A DNA stretch of 64,000 nt. Source: Zea mays. Its lineage: Eukaryota > Streptophyta > Magnoliopsida > Poales > Poaceae. Within the stretch, counting starts at the first letter, position 1, and each line of letters opens with the position of its first letter. The position numbers were made by a program, and so were the translations under genes. The notes below the pieces were generated by a model. The model did not search any database. It was not told the DNA's origin and was given only the letters and a program-made list of their open reading frames with translations. This document shows positions 33,856 through 50,537 of the stretch, piece after piece. The stretch lies in contig NC_050096.1 of the NCBI RefSeq assembly GCF_902167145.1, positions 182,563,825 through 182,627,824 on the forward strand, written 5' to 3'.

Positions 33856-34925
33856 TGTAACACTCTGAATTTTGGGGTATAAAAAATTATTTGCTCTATA
33901 CTCAAAATTCTGGTGTTACTCTCTTTTTTCCTTGTTTTTATTTTCCCTTTTCTAAAATAATGGAGAGTTATTCTGTTATATAGTGAAGTGATGAGTCCTA
34001 GTGGTGCTTTGGTTGCTGCATACATTCTGTTGCATAGTGTTTCTAAGTGCAAGAAGTGTTTGAAACATGTTAATATACATTATAGAAGTTTCGATAATTT
34101 TCATATATTTTCTATTTTCCGAGAACCAAAATTTATTTATTTGGGGTACTTAAAAACATTTTCAAAAGTTCTAAATATGTTTTTGAGTTCATTAGGTGCC
34201 AAATCATGTTTAGTAATTTTCCTAGAATTTTTGGAGCCTTCAAGATATTTTTTGGATATTAAATACGAGTTCAGCCTTTTCTAGAATTATTTTAATTTTA
34301 AAATGGGTTTATTATGAAAAATAAAATATCTTCTAACCCCAGCAATATATATGGATAGAACACTCTTGCCGAGCCCTTGCCAAATCTCGAAACTGTTTCC
34401 CCAGATTCGATCCACAATTAATGGAATTACTCGTTGAAGTTCGGAGCGGTTCCAACTCTGGCAAGCAATTACTTTCAATCCATGCGTCGTTGGCGAAATT
34501 CGAGAGTACCGCTGCGTTCGTATCGTCGAGAGCTTCGTCCCGGTTCTTTCGATTCATCGATCGGACCTCCAGTTCGCCATCAATCGACGAATTTCTTTTT
34601 GGCTCCGGCGAACTTCGTCTTCTCCGGTGATCAAACTCCATTATTTCTCTCCCCATTCCTCATTTTCTCCACCGCGAGGTCGTAGCCCTCCCTCGTCCCC
34701 TCCTCTCTCTTCCCTCCCCTTGCCTCGTGCCACCCACGGCCGGTGCCCACGCGCCCCGCGCCCCCTGGCCCGCGGCCGAGCAACCCCTTTGCGCGGCCGA
34801 GCCCCCCTCCTCCCTGCCCATGGCGGCTGTAGGCGGTAGGAGAAGATGATGATATTGCAAAATAGCCTATGGGATATTGGGAAACTGCGCGCAAAAGTTG
34901 GTTTAATTTAAAAATGTGATATCTT
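33856..34925 (+). repeat. chromovirus 3' LTR (right end approximate)
   Basis: Starts TGTAACACTCTG just after GAGATTCTTTTAAGGGAGA, a typical purine tract. It has an AT-rich first half and a GC/CT-rich part at 34670-34840 like the leader of other chromovirus LTRs. No clear CA end is seen before the next block begins near 34930, so the right border is uncertain. Open frames in the GC-rich part are not genes. Confidence 0.6.
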
Positions 34926-35384
34926 TTGCGTTATTATAACACCCCGGGGTCCACAAACACCCCGGAATGCTACTAAACAACACTTCTGACATCCATATAT
35001 AAAATTTTGGCAGCATCCCCTTTGCAAAATTGCATAAATGAGGGGGCAACAGTGTATAAACATATATCATGACAAAAACATACTAAGTATTATTAATCGG
35101 CTAGCAAAGAGAAGTTAAACATACGACATGATCTGAATTAACTAGTGCGCACAACTAGTTAAAAAAACAAACTTCCTTTGACAATAAGTTTCTAATTAAA
35201 TCATGGCTGCGCCTGGGCAGCGTTATTGTGAGAGTGAAAGTGGACGTGCTGCTACTCTCCTCATTCCCAGCATGTATAAAGTACCTGCATTGAGTAATGC
35301 AAGAGTGAGATGACACATCTCAGCAAGTAAAATAATATCAAACTGTTTAACCACATAAGAACATTGTTTTACCACCACTTGATT
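34926..35384. other. unresolved LTR-like sequence left of the CACTA
   Basis: Begins TATAACACCCCGGGGTCC, which resembles an LTR terminus. No coding sequence. It is continuous with 43216 onward once the CACTA and one copy of its ATT duplication are removed, so both flanks belong to one older unit, possibly a minus-strand LTR. Confidence 0.4.
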
Positions 35385-35399
35385 CACTACAAGAAACTG

Positions 35400-35815
35400 G
35401 TTAAAGAACGTGGGTGACAAACCATCGAACTTAATGTAATAAGCCGTCGAACTTACCGTAAGAACGTGGGTGTACCGACGAATATAGCCGACGGCGATTT
35501 TTGGACGAACTTAGAGAAGTAAGTTCGACGGCCCCCACGTTCTTAACTTTAAGAACGTGGGTACCGTCGAACTTAACATTAAGAACGTGGGTACCGTCGA
35601 ACTTAACATTAAGAACGTGCGTTTTTAAGTTCGACGGGGACCGTCGAATTTAGAGAAGTAAGTTCGACGGTACCCACGTTCTTACTATTAAGTTCGACGG
35701 GGACGCGTGGCTGTCGAACTTATGTGGCCTGCGTGGGTCTGCGTGGGTTGCACATTAAGTTCGACGGTACCCACGTTCTTAACTTTAAGAACGTGGGTAC
35801 CCACGTTCTTATCCC
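35400..35815. repeat. left subterminal repeat array of the CACTA
   Basis: About a dozen copies, in both orientations, of a 20-25 bp unit built from AAGTTCGACGGTACCCACG and TTCTTA. Such arrays are the binding sites of the second CACTA protein (TNPA in En/Spm). Confidence 0.9.
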
Positions 35816-36080
35816 TTTTCCAGAAAAAAAATAAAAATTACATAAATGAAAAATTAGACAAACATAAAATCGCATGCAACACAGAATATCATATACAATA
35901 CAGAAATGAAAGCCCTCAAATTTAAGCCACCATAAGGAGCATTGCCATCAAAAGTAAGATCTAAATGAATCAATGTCCTCTCTTAGGGTAAGACACACAG
36001 GGAGGCCTGCACAAGCTTGAAAGTTTGTCTAAATGAAAGAAAATCTCAGTAGAACTTTTTGCCCTAACATAGAACTCTAC

Positions 36081-37370
36081 CAGCTCATCTTTGTCTTCTT
36101 CAGGATCAATTGCATCTTCATCTTCGTTGCCATGCATTAGCTGTGGAGAAAAGGATCCATCTTCCTCTTCAAATTGGTTATCTGTCTGTTGAGGTATAGG
36201 CTCAGATGAATATCGTTTATCATCTACAAATAAAACATAATATCAGAAATCACTTCAGTATCTTGGAAACATAGTTGATTGAGTAATCAGAAAAGGAGGT
36301 AAACCTTCATCCTCGTGCATCTCATCCTCCAGTTTATTGCAAAAAACACATATTTCAGGAACTGCTAAGTTATAAAATGCATTTGATGTACTGTGCGATG
36401 GTGTCAGAATATACAACAGCTGGCTTCAAAAAACATACAGAAAATTACACAGGTAGGGTGCTGCAGGGACAAAGCTTTTTTCAGTCGACTTACACTTAGA
36501 TAAGGATGAGCAAATGATGCTCACCTTGAACACCAGATAGGGTTCATTTAACTCAATGTCAAATTCATCTAAGAAATTAAGATTCTTTTGGAGAACATCA
36601 ATAGGCTTTGTACGCCCCTCCCGCAACCTGATCTCAGACCTGACCTTGCTTTGGTCAAAATGAAACTGCACTCCAAAATGAGAAATGGTAGATAAATAAC
36701 AATTCTATATTAACTCCAACACAAATTGAATGGTGTTCGTCAGATTTTAAGATATTGACCTCTTCCTCTTTCTTCTCCCAGTCTTGAAACTCGGCACATG
36801 CTCTTTCTCTAGCTAGCAATGTCTTCAAAACGGCAAATATATGTATTTAATTCCAAATGCAAAAAATATCTGAATGTAATAAACGGTAGACATAAACTTA
36901 CGAAATTATTATAAAAGAGATTATGATTGTCAAATACAAACCATTTCCTCTTCATGCTGTGTCTTTTCAATAGCTCTTTCTTCTCTTCTTTTCTTAACCT
37001 TTTCTATTTCAGCCTACATTTGATAGAGCAACTATAACGATTAGGCGCTGCAAGAAAAGCATAATCTTCAATTTTCTTTTTGAAGAAGACCAAATAACAA
37101 GCTTTCTGGGTAGCAAAGCGTACAGTGCACTACAGTACAAAAGCATAGATGAAAATAAAATAATACATATGATGCTATGAACCTTATTAATTCATTGGAA
37201 GTAGGTAAGAAGACTATGATATGCTTTGTTCCAACTAATAAACAATGGAAATAGATATAGTGTTTCATAGTACCATTCTTTCTTATTGTTTCTTCTTCTC
37301 AGATTTAACAGAAATATTCACCTTCTGTCCCTGAGATACATCACGCTCTATCTTCTTTCGCCACACAAAC
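36081..37370 (-). pseudogene. captured exons of a cactin-like gene
   Basis: Cactin is a conserved nuclear splicing-associated protein. On the minus strand in order: 37322-37370 (FVWRKKIERDV), 36942-37013 (AEIEKVKKRREERAIEK), 36760-36822 (LLARERACAEFQDWEKKEEE), 36525-36665 (FHFDQSKVRSEIRLREGRTK then PIDVL, EPYLVFK) and 36081-36223 (GSFSPQLMHG then DAIDPEEDK). Most pieces keep canonical GT-AG borders, and 36942-37013, 36760-36822 and 36525-36665 join in phase 0. An exon between the first two and most of the C-terminal region are missing, so this is a fragment and not a gene. The identification rests on remembered plant cactin motifs, but the run of matches in the right order is strong. Confidence 0.82.
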
Positions 37371-42420
<5,050 letters not shown>

Positions 42421-42801
42421 CAGGCTTGAAGAAGATGGAGAGACCGAAGTCGATGGCCTTGAGCGGCGAGTTCTCCTTCTTATTGGCGAAGAGGAAGTTC
42501 TCCGGCTTGAGGTCGCGATGGATGACGTCGTGCTGATGGCAGAGCTGGACGACCTCGACGATGATGCGGGTGACATTGGCGGCAGCGCGCTCGGTGTAGT
42601 GCCCCTGCGCGACGATGCGGTCGAAGAGCTTGCTGCCCTCGTAGAGCTCCATGACGAGGTGGACGGCGCCCTCGTCCTCGCACGCCTCCCGCAGGGACAC
42701 GACGCTTGGTGCGGCTTCTTCTTCGCGTTGGATGCGGGGAAGTGCAAAGAGCTGGCGTCCTCCCGCGCGACGGCGGCCGGCGAGCGGCAGCAGTTGCCCA
42801 T
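42421..42801 (-). pseudogene. captured first exon of a calcium-dependent protein kinase
   Basis: The ATG at 42801 gives [20 protein letters not shown], an N-terminus suited to myristoylation and palmitoylation as in plant CDPKs, which are calcium-activated Ser/Thr kinases. After about 34 codons the frame changes, and the other frame continues in the kinase domain: [38 protein letters not shown] and [13 protein letters not shown]. The ATP-binding Gly-rich loop and the catalytic Lys region are absent, so an internal deletion joined the N-terminus to mid-kinase. The exon ends at a normal donor (GTGAGTC) at 42420. It lies next to the right subterminal repeats of the CACTA. Confidence 0.9.
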
Positions 42802-42983
42802 GGCCGCCTGAGATCCAAAGGCGTGGCGGGAGGCTAGGGTTGGAGCGGCATTTGGGGCGCTGGGGTGGGCGCGGTGGCCGCGCGGGTGGGCGGCGCGATG
42901 CTGCGCGCGGCGGTGGGCGCGCTGGCGGATAAGAGTGAGAGATGGTGAAAGTGACTCGCGGCGCGGGATAGGGATCTAGATAT

Positions 42984-43200
42984 TTTGGGTTAAGTTCGAC
43001 GGTTTCGAGTTGGCCCACGAACTTAATTTAAGAACGTGGGTACCCACGTTCCTATTAAATTAAGTTCGACGGTTTTGGTTAGGGCCCACGAACTTAATTT
43101 AAAAACGTGGGTACCCACGTTCTTAAAAAAACACATGAACTTAACTGATTTAAGAACGTCGGTACCCACGTTCTTAACAAAACCCACGAACATTTATCAG
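42984..43200. repeat. right subterminal repeat array of the CACTA
   Basis: Repeated AAGTTCGACGG and AACGTGGGTACCCACGTTC units, the counterpart of the left array. Confidence 0.9.
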
Positions 43201-43212
43201 TTTCTTGTAGTG

Positions 43213-45697
43213 ATTCCACAACCTTCTTATTACGAAGGTGCAACACGTATACAACGTACAACACACCTAGTCACCACACCTCGCAGGTAGAAACCCCAAT
43301 AGTAACATAGTAATGTCACACTTCATATATACCTCATGAGTGCAAATGTCTGCAAATGCAAGGATGACTTCTGCCTTCATACCTCTAAGGATATGAAGCC
43401 GCATCGTACCCCTCCTCGGGCAACGTACGATGCTAAAAATGTACCGGTACGGTCGGACCATAAGATCGCGACATAACTTCAAAATGCAAGATGGATGATG
43501 CAATGTGCATGTCATGCCTACAACACTTCATATAACGTGATTCAAAAAGATACTTCAACTTCATCCAAGATGGGAATCAACCACATATATCATTACCAAA
43601 TTATGATCATCCACAATATTAGACAATTGAGAATTAATACTTCCAAACAAATAAACTTCATCATAGAATTCAATGATTAACATAATTAAAACTTATGCAT
43701 AATCAATGACAGGGATTAGGATGCAACCCAAACGGTAGCAACCACCACTGTATTTACTTGCCTTTACCGGAAGTTCGGGCAAATCCCTAAGTACGATCCA
43801 GAAGTCCACCACCTGTTTTTGACACACAACTTAGTGCACCAATTTCACATAATCAGGCTCATAAACGATGCCGCACCTACGCACAAACTCAAACCCCGCC
43901 GCGGGTTACATCTCTCCCCACACCCACCAAACTGCAGCGGCGCTGCTTAATAATTTCATAACTTTAAAATTATGACAGCAATGGTAACAAAAAAAAAACT
44001 CCAGAGGCATCTACATAAAATTCCCCACAAGTTTTGTATACAATTTATAATTAAATTCCAAAATCTAATTAGCCCAAAACAGTCCACAAGATGAACCCTG
44101 TAATCTGTTTTTTTGTCTTTTGGACAGCGACATACCCAGATTCAAACAGCGATATCTTTTAAAATATAATTCCAAATCAAGCGCATAAGTACTCATTGGA
44201 AAGATAAGACAAATCCCTACATTATTATCATACTGGTTAACACTAATTACCCACGAAAAATTCCTAGAAACTGCTAATACTACTGCTGTTCACCCACCTG
44301 AAAATCTGTTTTTTTGGACAGCAACATAACCGGATTCAAACAACGATATCTCCTAAATTATAACTCCGAATCGAGCGCATAAGTACTCGTTGGAAAGGTA
44401 TGACAAAGCTCTACATGATTCTCCCACTGATCCCCACTAATTGCCCACGAAAAATTCCCAGAATATCCTAGAACTACTGCTGTTCGTCCACCCACTAAAT
44501 TTCTGGACAGCACCTATACCAAATCGCATAGGTGAACATGTAACCAATTGGATTTCAGCACAAATACAACAAAATGATCACAAAAATCACCTTGGGTTCC
44601 TCCTTTCCTCCTTCTTTTCTTCCTTCTTCCTCCCTCAAACTCTCATGGAAGACTCGCACCCACACGACGGACACCAAGCGGGGAGGCTCCACCTTGGAGA
44701 GGAAGAGGGGGGCGGCTAGGGTTGAGGGGTGGCGCTGCAATCACTTGGGAAAGGAGGAGAGGGATTGGGGTGGCTGCAAGAGTGGAAGAGAGGAAGAGAG
44801 AGGGGGGCGGCCAAAGGGGTGGGGGAGTGAGAGGGAGGGGGCGGCTAGGGTTAAGGGGGGGGACTAATGGGCTCCCCACCGCCAGATCGAGATCCACGGC
44901 CCAAACTCGCTCTCACGTCTGCTCCCGACCCCAGCGCACAAATCCAACAAGTAATCTACTGTTTTACTGGTGAATGCTTCCTAAAAAACTCCAACCCCAA
45001 CTACACAGATCACGAAATAAAAGGGAAAAATAAATTTAACTTCTTTTCAGAAAATTGGGTATCACAGTTATACATCCGATTCGCACCGTTCAAGTCGCGT
45101 TAGATTCATATTAAAGTTGTCTACATGTTTAAAATATTATTCTCTATGGTTACATATTTTAAATAATTTATTAAATGTTTGTTTGACCAACGATTATTAA
45201 ATTAGCGTTCCAATTAAATCCAATTTAGGGTTTTCAACTTGCGCTTTGATAAATAAATATCAACATGGTTAATATTAACTGAAATATTCTTTTATGAATA
45301 ATTGTTTAGTATAAACGTCATCTATTTAATAGACCTCACGTGTCGCATTTGTCCGCGCGTCATCCGCACATGCTGTGCGCGTGCTGTCGTACTGTTTCGC
45401 ACGTCGCACACTTTGTTTTGCGATGTTAATTCGCCTCGCTTAGAATCACTCATATTATTTAAATTACTTATTTAACCGAGAGTTGTTAGTGTAGCGGATT
45501 AATCCAAACTAGGTAATACCTCTAATTTACATTTGGTAAATGTCGATTAATACAAGTATGTCGAATTAAATGTTCTAGTTCATATTTATATAACGTAAAC
45601 ACTATAACTACTCAATCGTAGCTTCGATCTCAGCATTTCTTTTTATCGTGTGACCATAGAAGCAAGCTCTATTTCGTATTGCGTATTTTTATAATCA
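43213..45697. other. unresolved LTR-like sequence right of the CACTA
   Basis: Continues the block at 34926-35384. It contains a roughly 200-bp tandem duplication (44102-44301 and 44302-44500) and a CT/GA-rich part (44580-44870) whose minus strand resembles an LTR leader with AACCCTAGCCGCC. An AT-rich tail follows. No gene is supported. It could be a solo or degraded gypsy LTR on the minus strand. Confidence 0.4.
44102..44500 (+). repeat. about 200-bp tandem duplication
   Basis: Two copies share AATCTGTTTTTTTG, GATTCAAACARCGATATC, GAGCGCATAAGTACTC and CCCACGAAAAATTCC in the same order with a period near 200 bp. The copies are about 80 percent alike. Confidence 0.8.
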
Positions 45698-46341
45698 AAA
45701 TTTGCCTAGGGGGGTGAATAGGCAAGCTAATTTTTTTTCCAACAAAAAGTAGAACGAACTAGGTAAAACCGGTTTAGCCGGTTTGCACGAGTTAAACTAA
45801 ACAATGAGATATAAAATTGAATTGATCTCAAAATTCACATAGTTAACTTTGGAAATGAGATGTTCTAGAAGATCCACATGGTTCAAAGTATTAGATCTGA
45901 GAAGGGCATTTCTCAAAATCCACACACTAAAAAGATATAAACAAATCTTCCACGGAATGGTGAGAGAACGAAGAACACGAACAAACACAATGGACAAGAA
46001 CACAAGATATACAAGATTTATCCTGAGGTTTGGTCACACCACCAAGGTTCCCTACTTCCTCGTTGAGGGGCCCACAAAGAGCTAGGTCTCTTTCAACCCT
46101 AATCCTCCCTTTGCCGACCACAAAGGTCAAGCCCACACACTAATCTTTGATCACACGAGCGGGTAGTAAAAACTTTCTTGTGGTCTTCCACAAGATTTGG
46201 AGAGTCACAAGAGACACCTATTCATCTAGGAGCTAGAAGCTCCAAGAGTAATGAATCCACAAAGAACTCGATGTAGTACCAAAGCTCGAATCAATAGGAA
46301 CAATAATGATTTGGAGATGAAGCACAAAAACCACAACTCTT
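45698..46341 (-). repeat. copia LTR fragment (minus strand)
   Basis: TTTGCCTAGGGGGGTGAATAGGC is the reverse complement of the CCTATTCACCCCCCCTAGG-type end seen in the copia LTRs here. The rest is non-coding and differs from the other copia LTRs, so it is a different family. It is cut on the right by the next copia LTR at 46342. Confidence 0.55.
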
Positions 46342-47664
46342 TGTAAGGAAAATGGACCCCGGGCCATTTGGCTAATTGAGTTTTGGTGTTTGATGATCAA
46401 CACAATCCGTGAACTAATAAGTTTTCTAGTGTTTGTGTTTGTAGTTCACAGGATGCAAGATTAACTTGGACTAAGGAATTGAGGAAAGCAACACCTCAAA
46501 AGAAGACATTAAAATGATCCAAGAAAAGTCCAAGTGTGCTGCCTGCGGACTGTTTGTGCGTGGAGCACCAGACTGTCCGGTGCCCACACGCCGGACTGTT
46601 CGGTGCACCAGGGAACCACAACCCAACGACTAGTTCCAGGTGGCACCCGGAGAGAAGACCACCGGACTGTCCGGTGTGGAAAGCCTGCGGCGCCAACGGT
46701 CACCTGCTCTGACAGGGCAACAACTAGGCGCACCGGACAGGCTACAGTGCGTTGTCCGGTGCACCACCGGACTGTCCGGTGTGCCGCAGAAAGCAGCAAC
46801 TTTTCTCCAACGGCTCTATTTGTGTTGGGGGCTATAAATACACCCCCAACCGGCCATTTCCAAGGGTGGGAGCCCAAGAGACATACCAAGGCATATAATA
46901 GACATTCCCAAGTGCTCTTACACCCAAGTGCTTAATAGAATCACTCGGTGATTAGCGTAGGTGCTTTGCGAAGTGCTTAGGTTAGTTAGACCGCTTTAGC
47001 GCTTGCTCTAGGTGAACCCTAGATTGTTGAGTGAGTTTAGATATACCTCACAACCCCTCGACTCTTGCGCGGACCGTTGTAATTGTACCGAGTGGGGCGA
47101 GTGTCTTGCGAGACCGTGACAACCGCATTTGTGTCACGGCCGCCACCGTGTACCGGAGAGAACAAGGCCCACGACGTTTCGGCCGGAAGCTCGATAGTGG
47201 AGACGGCGGGGAGCGTCCGAGAGGAGCCGGAAGCGGAGCACCACTTGCGCGTGGAGAAGGCCCGCGGCTCTCTACGGAGTTACTCGACGAGGTGCTTGGC
47301 CCTCGCGTGGGCTTCCCTTTGCGTAGGGGCACCAACGAGGATTAGTCAGGACCTTGCATGGTTCTGGATACCTTGGTAAAAATACCGGCGTCATCCACGA
47401 GAGTTTGCTTCTCTACTTTGCTCTTTAAGTTTTCGCATTTATATTAAGCATTCAAGTTTCAATCTTGTATACATACTTATTTAGTGTAGATTGAAACTTA
47501 GCCATTGCGGTAGAGATAGCAACACTTAGACAAAACCTAGTTTGCACATTCTAGTTTGACTATTTGCATAGGTTTTGCTCTAGGGATTTATTTGTGGCCT
47601 AGTTTAGCGAAAGTTTTAGAAGTCCTAATTCACCCCCCCTCTTAGGCATCACCTGTTTCCTACA
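46342..47664 (+). repeat. 5' LTR of the second copia
   Basis: 1323 bp, TGTAAGGAAAATG to TTTCCTACA. It contains ACCGGACTGTCCGGTG blocks (46563-46790) and a TATA box, CTATAAATAC (46832-46841). TGGTATCAGAGCC, an exact match to the initiator tRNA-Met complement, follows at 47667-47679. Confidence 0.88.
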
Positions 47665-47745
47665 AGTGGTATCAGAGCCTGGTTTGGCTCATTTGAAATG
47701 CTTTAGCTTCACCGCTAAAAGAGTCGTCGCTTTTTAGAGGAAGGG

Positions 47746-49851
47746 ATGGATACCCATAGGCCACCACACTTCGACGGCACTAACTTCCCATATTATAGTG
47801 CTAGAATGGCTTGTTACCTAGAGGCCGTTGATCTTGGTGTTTGGAGAGTCACTCGTGACATGATGAAACCCCCCAAGAATCCCGAGAAACCCACCGCGAG
47901 TGAGGAAAAAGAAATTCATTTAAATGCTAGAGCCAAAAATTGCTTGTATGAATCTCTTAGCATGGATATTTTTAATCAAGTATTTACCTTGAAAACTGCT
48001 AATGAGATTTGGCTTAAGTTGCATGAGCTCCATGACGGCAAATCAAATGTCCGTGAGCAAAAACATTGCCTATTCTTAGATGAGTATAATTCTTTTGCTA
48101 TGAAAGATGATGAGCTTGTTAGAGATATGTATTCTCGTTTGAATCTAATTATCAATGAGCTCAATTCTATTGGCATTAATAAGCTAGGTGATGCGGACAT
48201 TGTGAGGAAGATTATCTCCCTGCTACCACAACGAAGATATGGGAGCATCATCACCATCCTTCACAACATGGAGGACTTGAGTAATATGACCCCAACAATT
48301 GTGATTGGGAAAATCGCGGCTTTTGAGATGTCGCAAAAAATGTGTTGGGGAGAGGAGCCAACTTCCTCAAGGCCATATGCTTTTGCATGTGATGAAAGGA
48401 AGGGAAAAAAGAAGGCTCCCACTCCAAGTTCCTCAAGTGAAGAAGAGGAGGAAGAAGAAAGTGATGATGATGAAGATAATCAACCATGCACATCATCCTC
48501 CGAGGACGAAGAAACAATCCGACGCGTTGGAAAGGTAATGGGGATGATCCGCAAGATTAATCTAATGGGTGTGCCCCTGCAGGTCGAAGATCTTCTATTT
48601 AACATTGACAGGAAAAAGCAAAGAAAGAGAGGATGATTCACATGCGGGGAGAAGGGCCACTTCAGGGACAACTGTCCAACTATGGCCGAACCCAAAAAGG
48701 AGAGGAGCAAAGGCAAGGCACTAACAAGTGTTAGAACTTGGGATGATTCTTCAAGTGATGATGAACCTCCAAGGACGCGCAGCCACCGATCCTCATCACG
48801 CTCATCACGGTCATCACATAAATGCCTTATGGCAAGAGGTAAAATGAGCATTCCATCCTCTAGTGATGATAGTAGTAGTGATGATGATGGTGAGGGAAAG
48901 CCCTCCGTAGATGAACTTGCGGAAGCTGTTAAATTTTTCCAGGATGTTTGCACTAAGCAAAAAGCTCAACTTAAAACTTTGAAAAATAAGTTGATTAGCT
49001 CCCAAAATGATTATAAAGGTTTGCTAGAAAAATTTGAAACTTTTGCAAACTTAAATTGTGAGCTGTCAACTAAAATTGAGCTATTAGAGTCTAGTGCTCC
49101 ATCCACTGCTACTGATGATGGTCTTATTAAAAAGAATGAAAAACTTAAGGCTAAGTTAGCTAGCTCCTAAGAAGCTATTGAAAATTTGCTAGAGAAAATG
49201 GAAATTCTTAGCATACACAATAATGAGCTAACTACTAAGCTAGAAAACATTAGTAGCACCCCAGCAACATCTTTAGTTGAAATACCTGAAATTATTAAGA
49301 AAGATGCTTTTACTTCTTGCTTTGATTTAATTAATGATACTAACCCCTGCAACCAAGTTCTTGTTGAGAATATTGTTGTAGAAACATGTTCGGATGAGGT
49401 TGCAAAGGAAAATGAACAATTAAAGCAAGAAGTGGCTCGCCTTGGCAAGGCTTTGTATGACAAGAAAGTCAAAGCCAAACAAATCCGACCTCCACAGGAT
49501 AACACCACTGCGGGAGTGAACAAGCCTATGGAGGGAGAAACTGTGATTTGTAGGCTATGCAAAATGGAAGGCCATAAGTCTTTCCAATGCAAGGCGATGA
49601 CCGGGGATAAACAAAGGCAAAAGCTCAAGCAAAAGCCATCAAGCAAAATCTCCAACACCTACATCAAAAAGGTGGACAAAAAGGCTGCTACACCATATTT
49701 GATCAAGAAGAAAAAGAATGGAAAGGTGATAGCAATCAAGGCCAACAAGCAAGCCAACAAAGGAAAGGGGGCCAAATGCATCTGGGTGCCAAAGGAAATA
49801 ATTTCAACCATGAAAAGCACCAAGAAGGTTTGGATCCCAAAAGGGAAGTGA
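47746..49851 (+). pseudogene. gag of the second copia (two stops)
   Basis: One frame of about 702 codons from MDTHRPPHFDGTNFPYYSAR. The capsid region of UBN2/DUF4219 type runs to about residue 220, followed by an acidic Ser/Glu/Asp stretch. A zinc knuckle (FTCGEKGHFRDNC) is then followed by a long coiled-coil extension and a second Cys/His cluster (CRLCKMEGHKSFQC), ending VWIPKGK. TGA at 48634-48636 falls exactly where the first Cys of the knuckle should be, and TAA at 49168-49170 is the second break. No frameshift is present. It resembles the Opie-like gag in layout but not closely in sequence. Confidence 0.88.
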
Positions 49852-50063
49852 GTGGACCGAAGGTCAAACGGGGAATTTGGAGACTTGGCAAAGTTGGGAT
49901 GTATATCATGGGATACATCATATTGGATCAAGTTTATTGCCAAGAAGGTTAGTGAAATTTTTTGGACCCAAATTTCCCACCCATGACTAAGGTAACTAGA
50001 TTTATTGTAATTTCTTATCTTTAGATATGCGTATCTATTTACCTTGTATCTAGTTTTACCTTT

Positions 50064-50477
50064 TGTTGGGGGCCTTCGTCCTCCGAAGGTCCTCAAAAAC
50101 ATAATTTAACAATGTCTTCCAAGTATGGTTTATGAACAGGTATCTTCGGATTCATGATAAAAGCATACACGATGAGGAGCTTGATCGTGACGAAGGTTGC
50201 CGTCACTCCGAAGCTGTGTTTAAGGGAGCTTCGGCTAAATCGCAGAAAAGGGAACCGACTTAAAAGGGAAAAGGCTATTCAGTCCTCATAGATTTTTCTA
50301 TAAGCCAATAGTAAATGTAAAGGGCATAATTGTAATTTCTCATAGGCTGTGTTCTGTGCCTATAAATAGATGAACAGTACCCCTGTACTGTTCAGGCTGA
50401 CTGGTACTTGCTTTTGCATCACGCTTGTGCTTTTTGCCTTCTGTTAAGCCGAAGTATTTGAGAACAAGTCCCCAACA
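50064..50477 (+). repeat. 5' LTR of gypsy copy C with internal deletion
   Basis: Only 414 bp, TGTTGGGGGCC to CCCCAACA. Compared with the 669-bp LTR of copy A, about 260 bp between AAGCCGAAG and TTTGAGAACAAG are missing, downstream of the TATA box (50360-50369). Both LTR ends are intact. Confidence 0.88.
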
Positions 50478-50478
50478 T

Positions 50479-50496
50479 TGGCGCCCACCTCCGGTG
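50479..50496 (+). other. primer-binding site of gypsy copy C
   Basis: TGGCGCCCACCTCCGGTG one base after the LTR. TGGCGCC starts are common in plant Ty3/gypsy elements; the tRNA is not assigned here. Copy B has lost this site. Confidence 0.7.
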
Positions 50497-50537
50497 AACC
50501 CTTTTTCGACCACCTTCGACAAGCACTGAACTTCGTC

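Larger units (their letters stand above)
11441..34925 (+). mobile_element. old Ty3/gypsy chromovirus, interrupted by hAT and gypsy B
   Basis: Pieces in order on the plus strand: gag (about 11780-12590), protease N-terminal part (14751-14898), pol with chromodomain (30709-33820) and 3' LTR (33856 to about 34925). They are separated by a hAT element (12599-14750) and by gypsy copy B (14899-30708). The chromodomain after the integrase and the gag/zinc-knuckle type place it in the chromoviruses, probably the Tekay/Del clade. Many stops and frameshifts show it is the oldest layer. A 5' LTR is missing. Confidence 0.8.
46342..50063 (+). mobile_element. second Ty1/copia element, 5' part
   Basis: 5' LTR 46342-47664, primer-binding site at 47667, gag at 47746-49851. 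It is cut at 50063 by gypsy copy C; pol is not in the window. The LTR start TGTAAGGAAAATGGACCC is reminiscent of maize Ji-related elements, but the family is not certain. Confidence 0.85.

Noticed and set aside
34627..34894. Ser/Pro and Gly/Arg-rich frames on both strands
   Set aside because: Lie in the CT-rich leader of the chromovirus LTR.
35400..35815. Possible CRISPR-like array of short repeats
   Set aside because: Units are in both orientations with variable spacing, sit inside CACTA ends and are in plant DNA; they are subterminal repeats.
44555..44973. Frames of Gly/Arg or Ser/Pro type near 44.6-44.9 kb
   Set aside because: CT/GA-rich LTR-like leader; no conserved motif on either strand.
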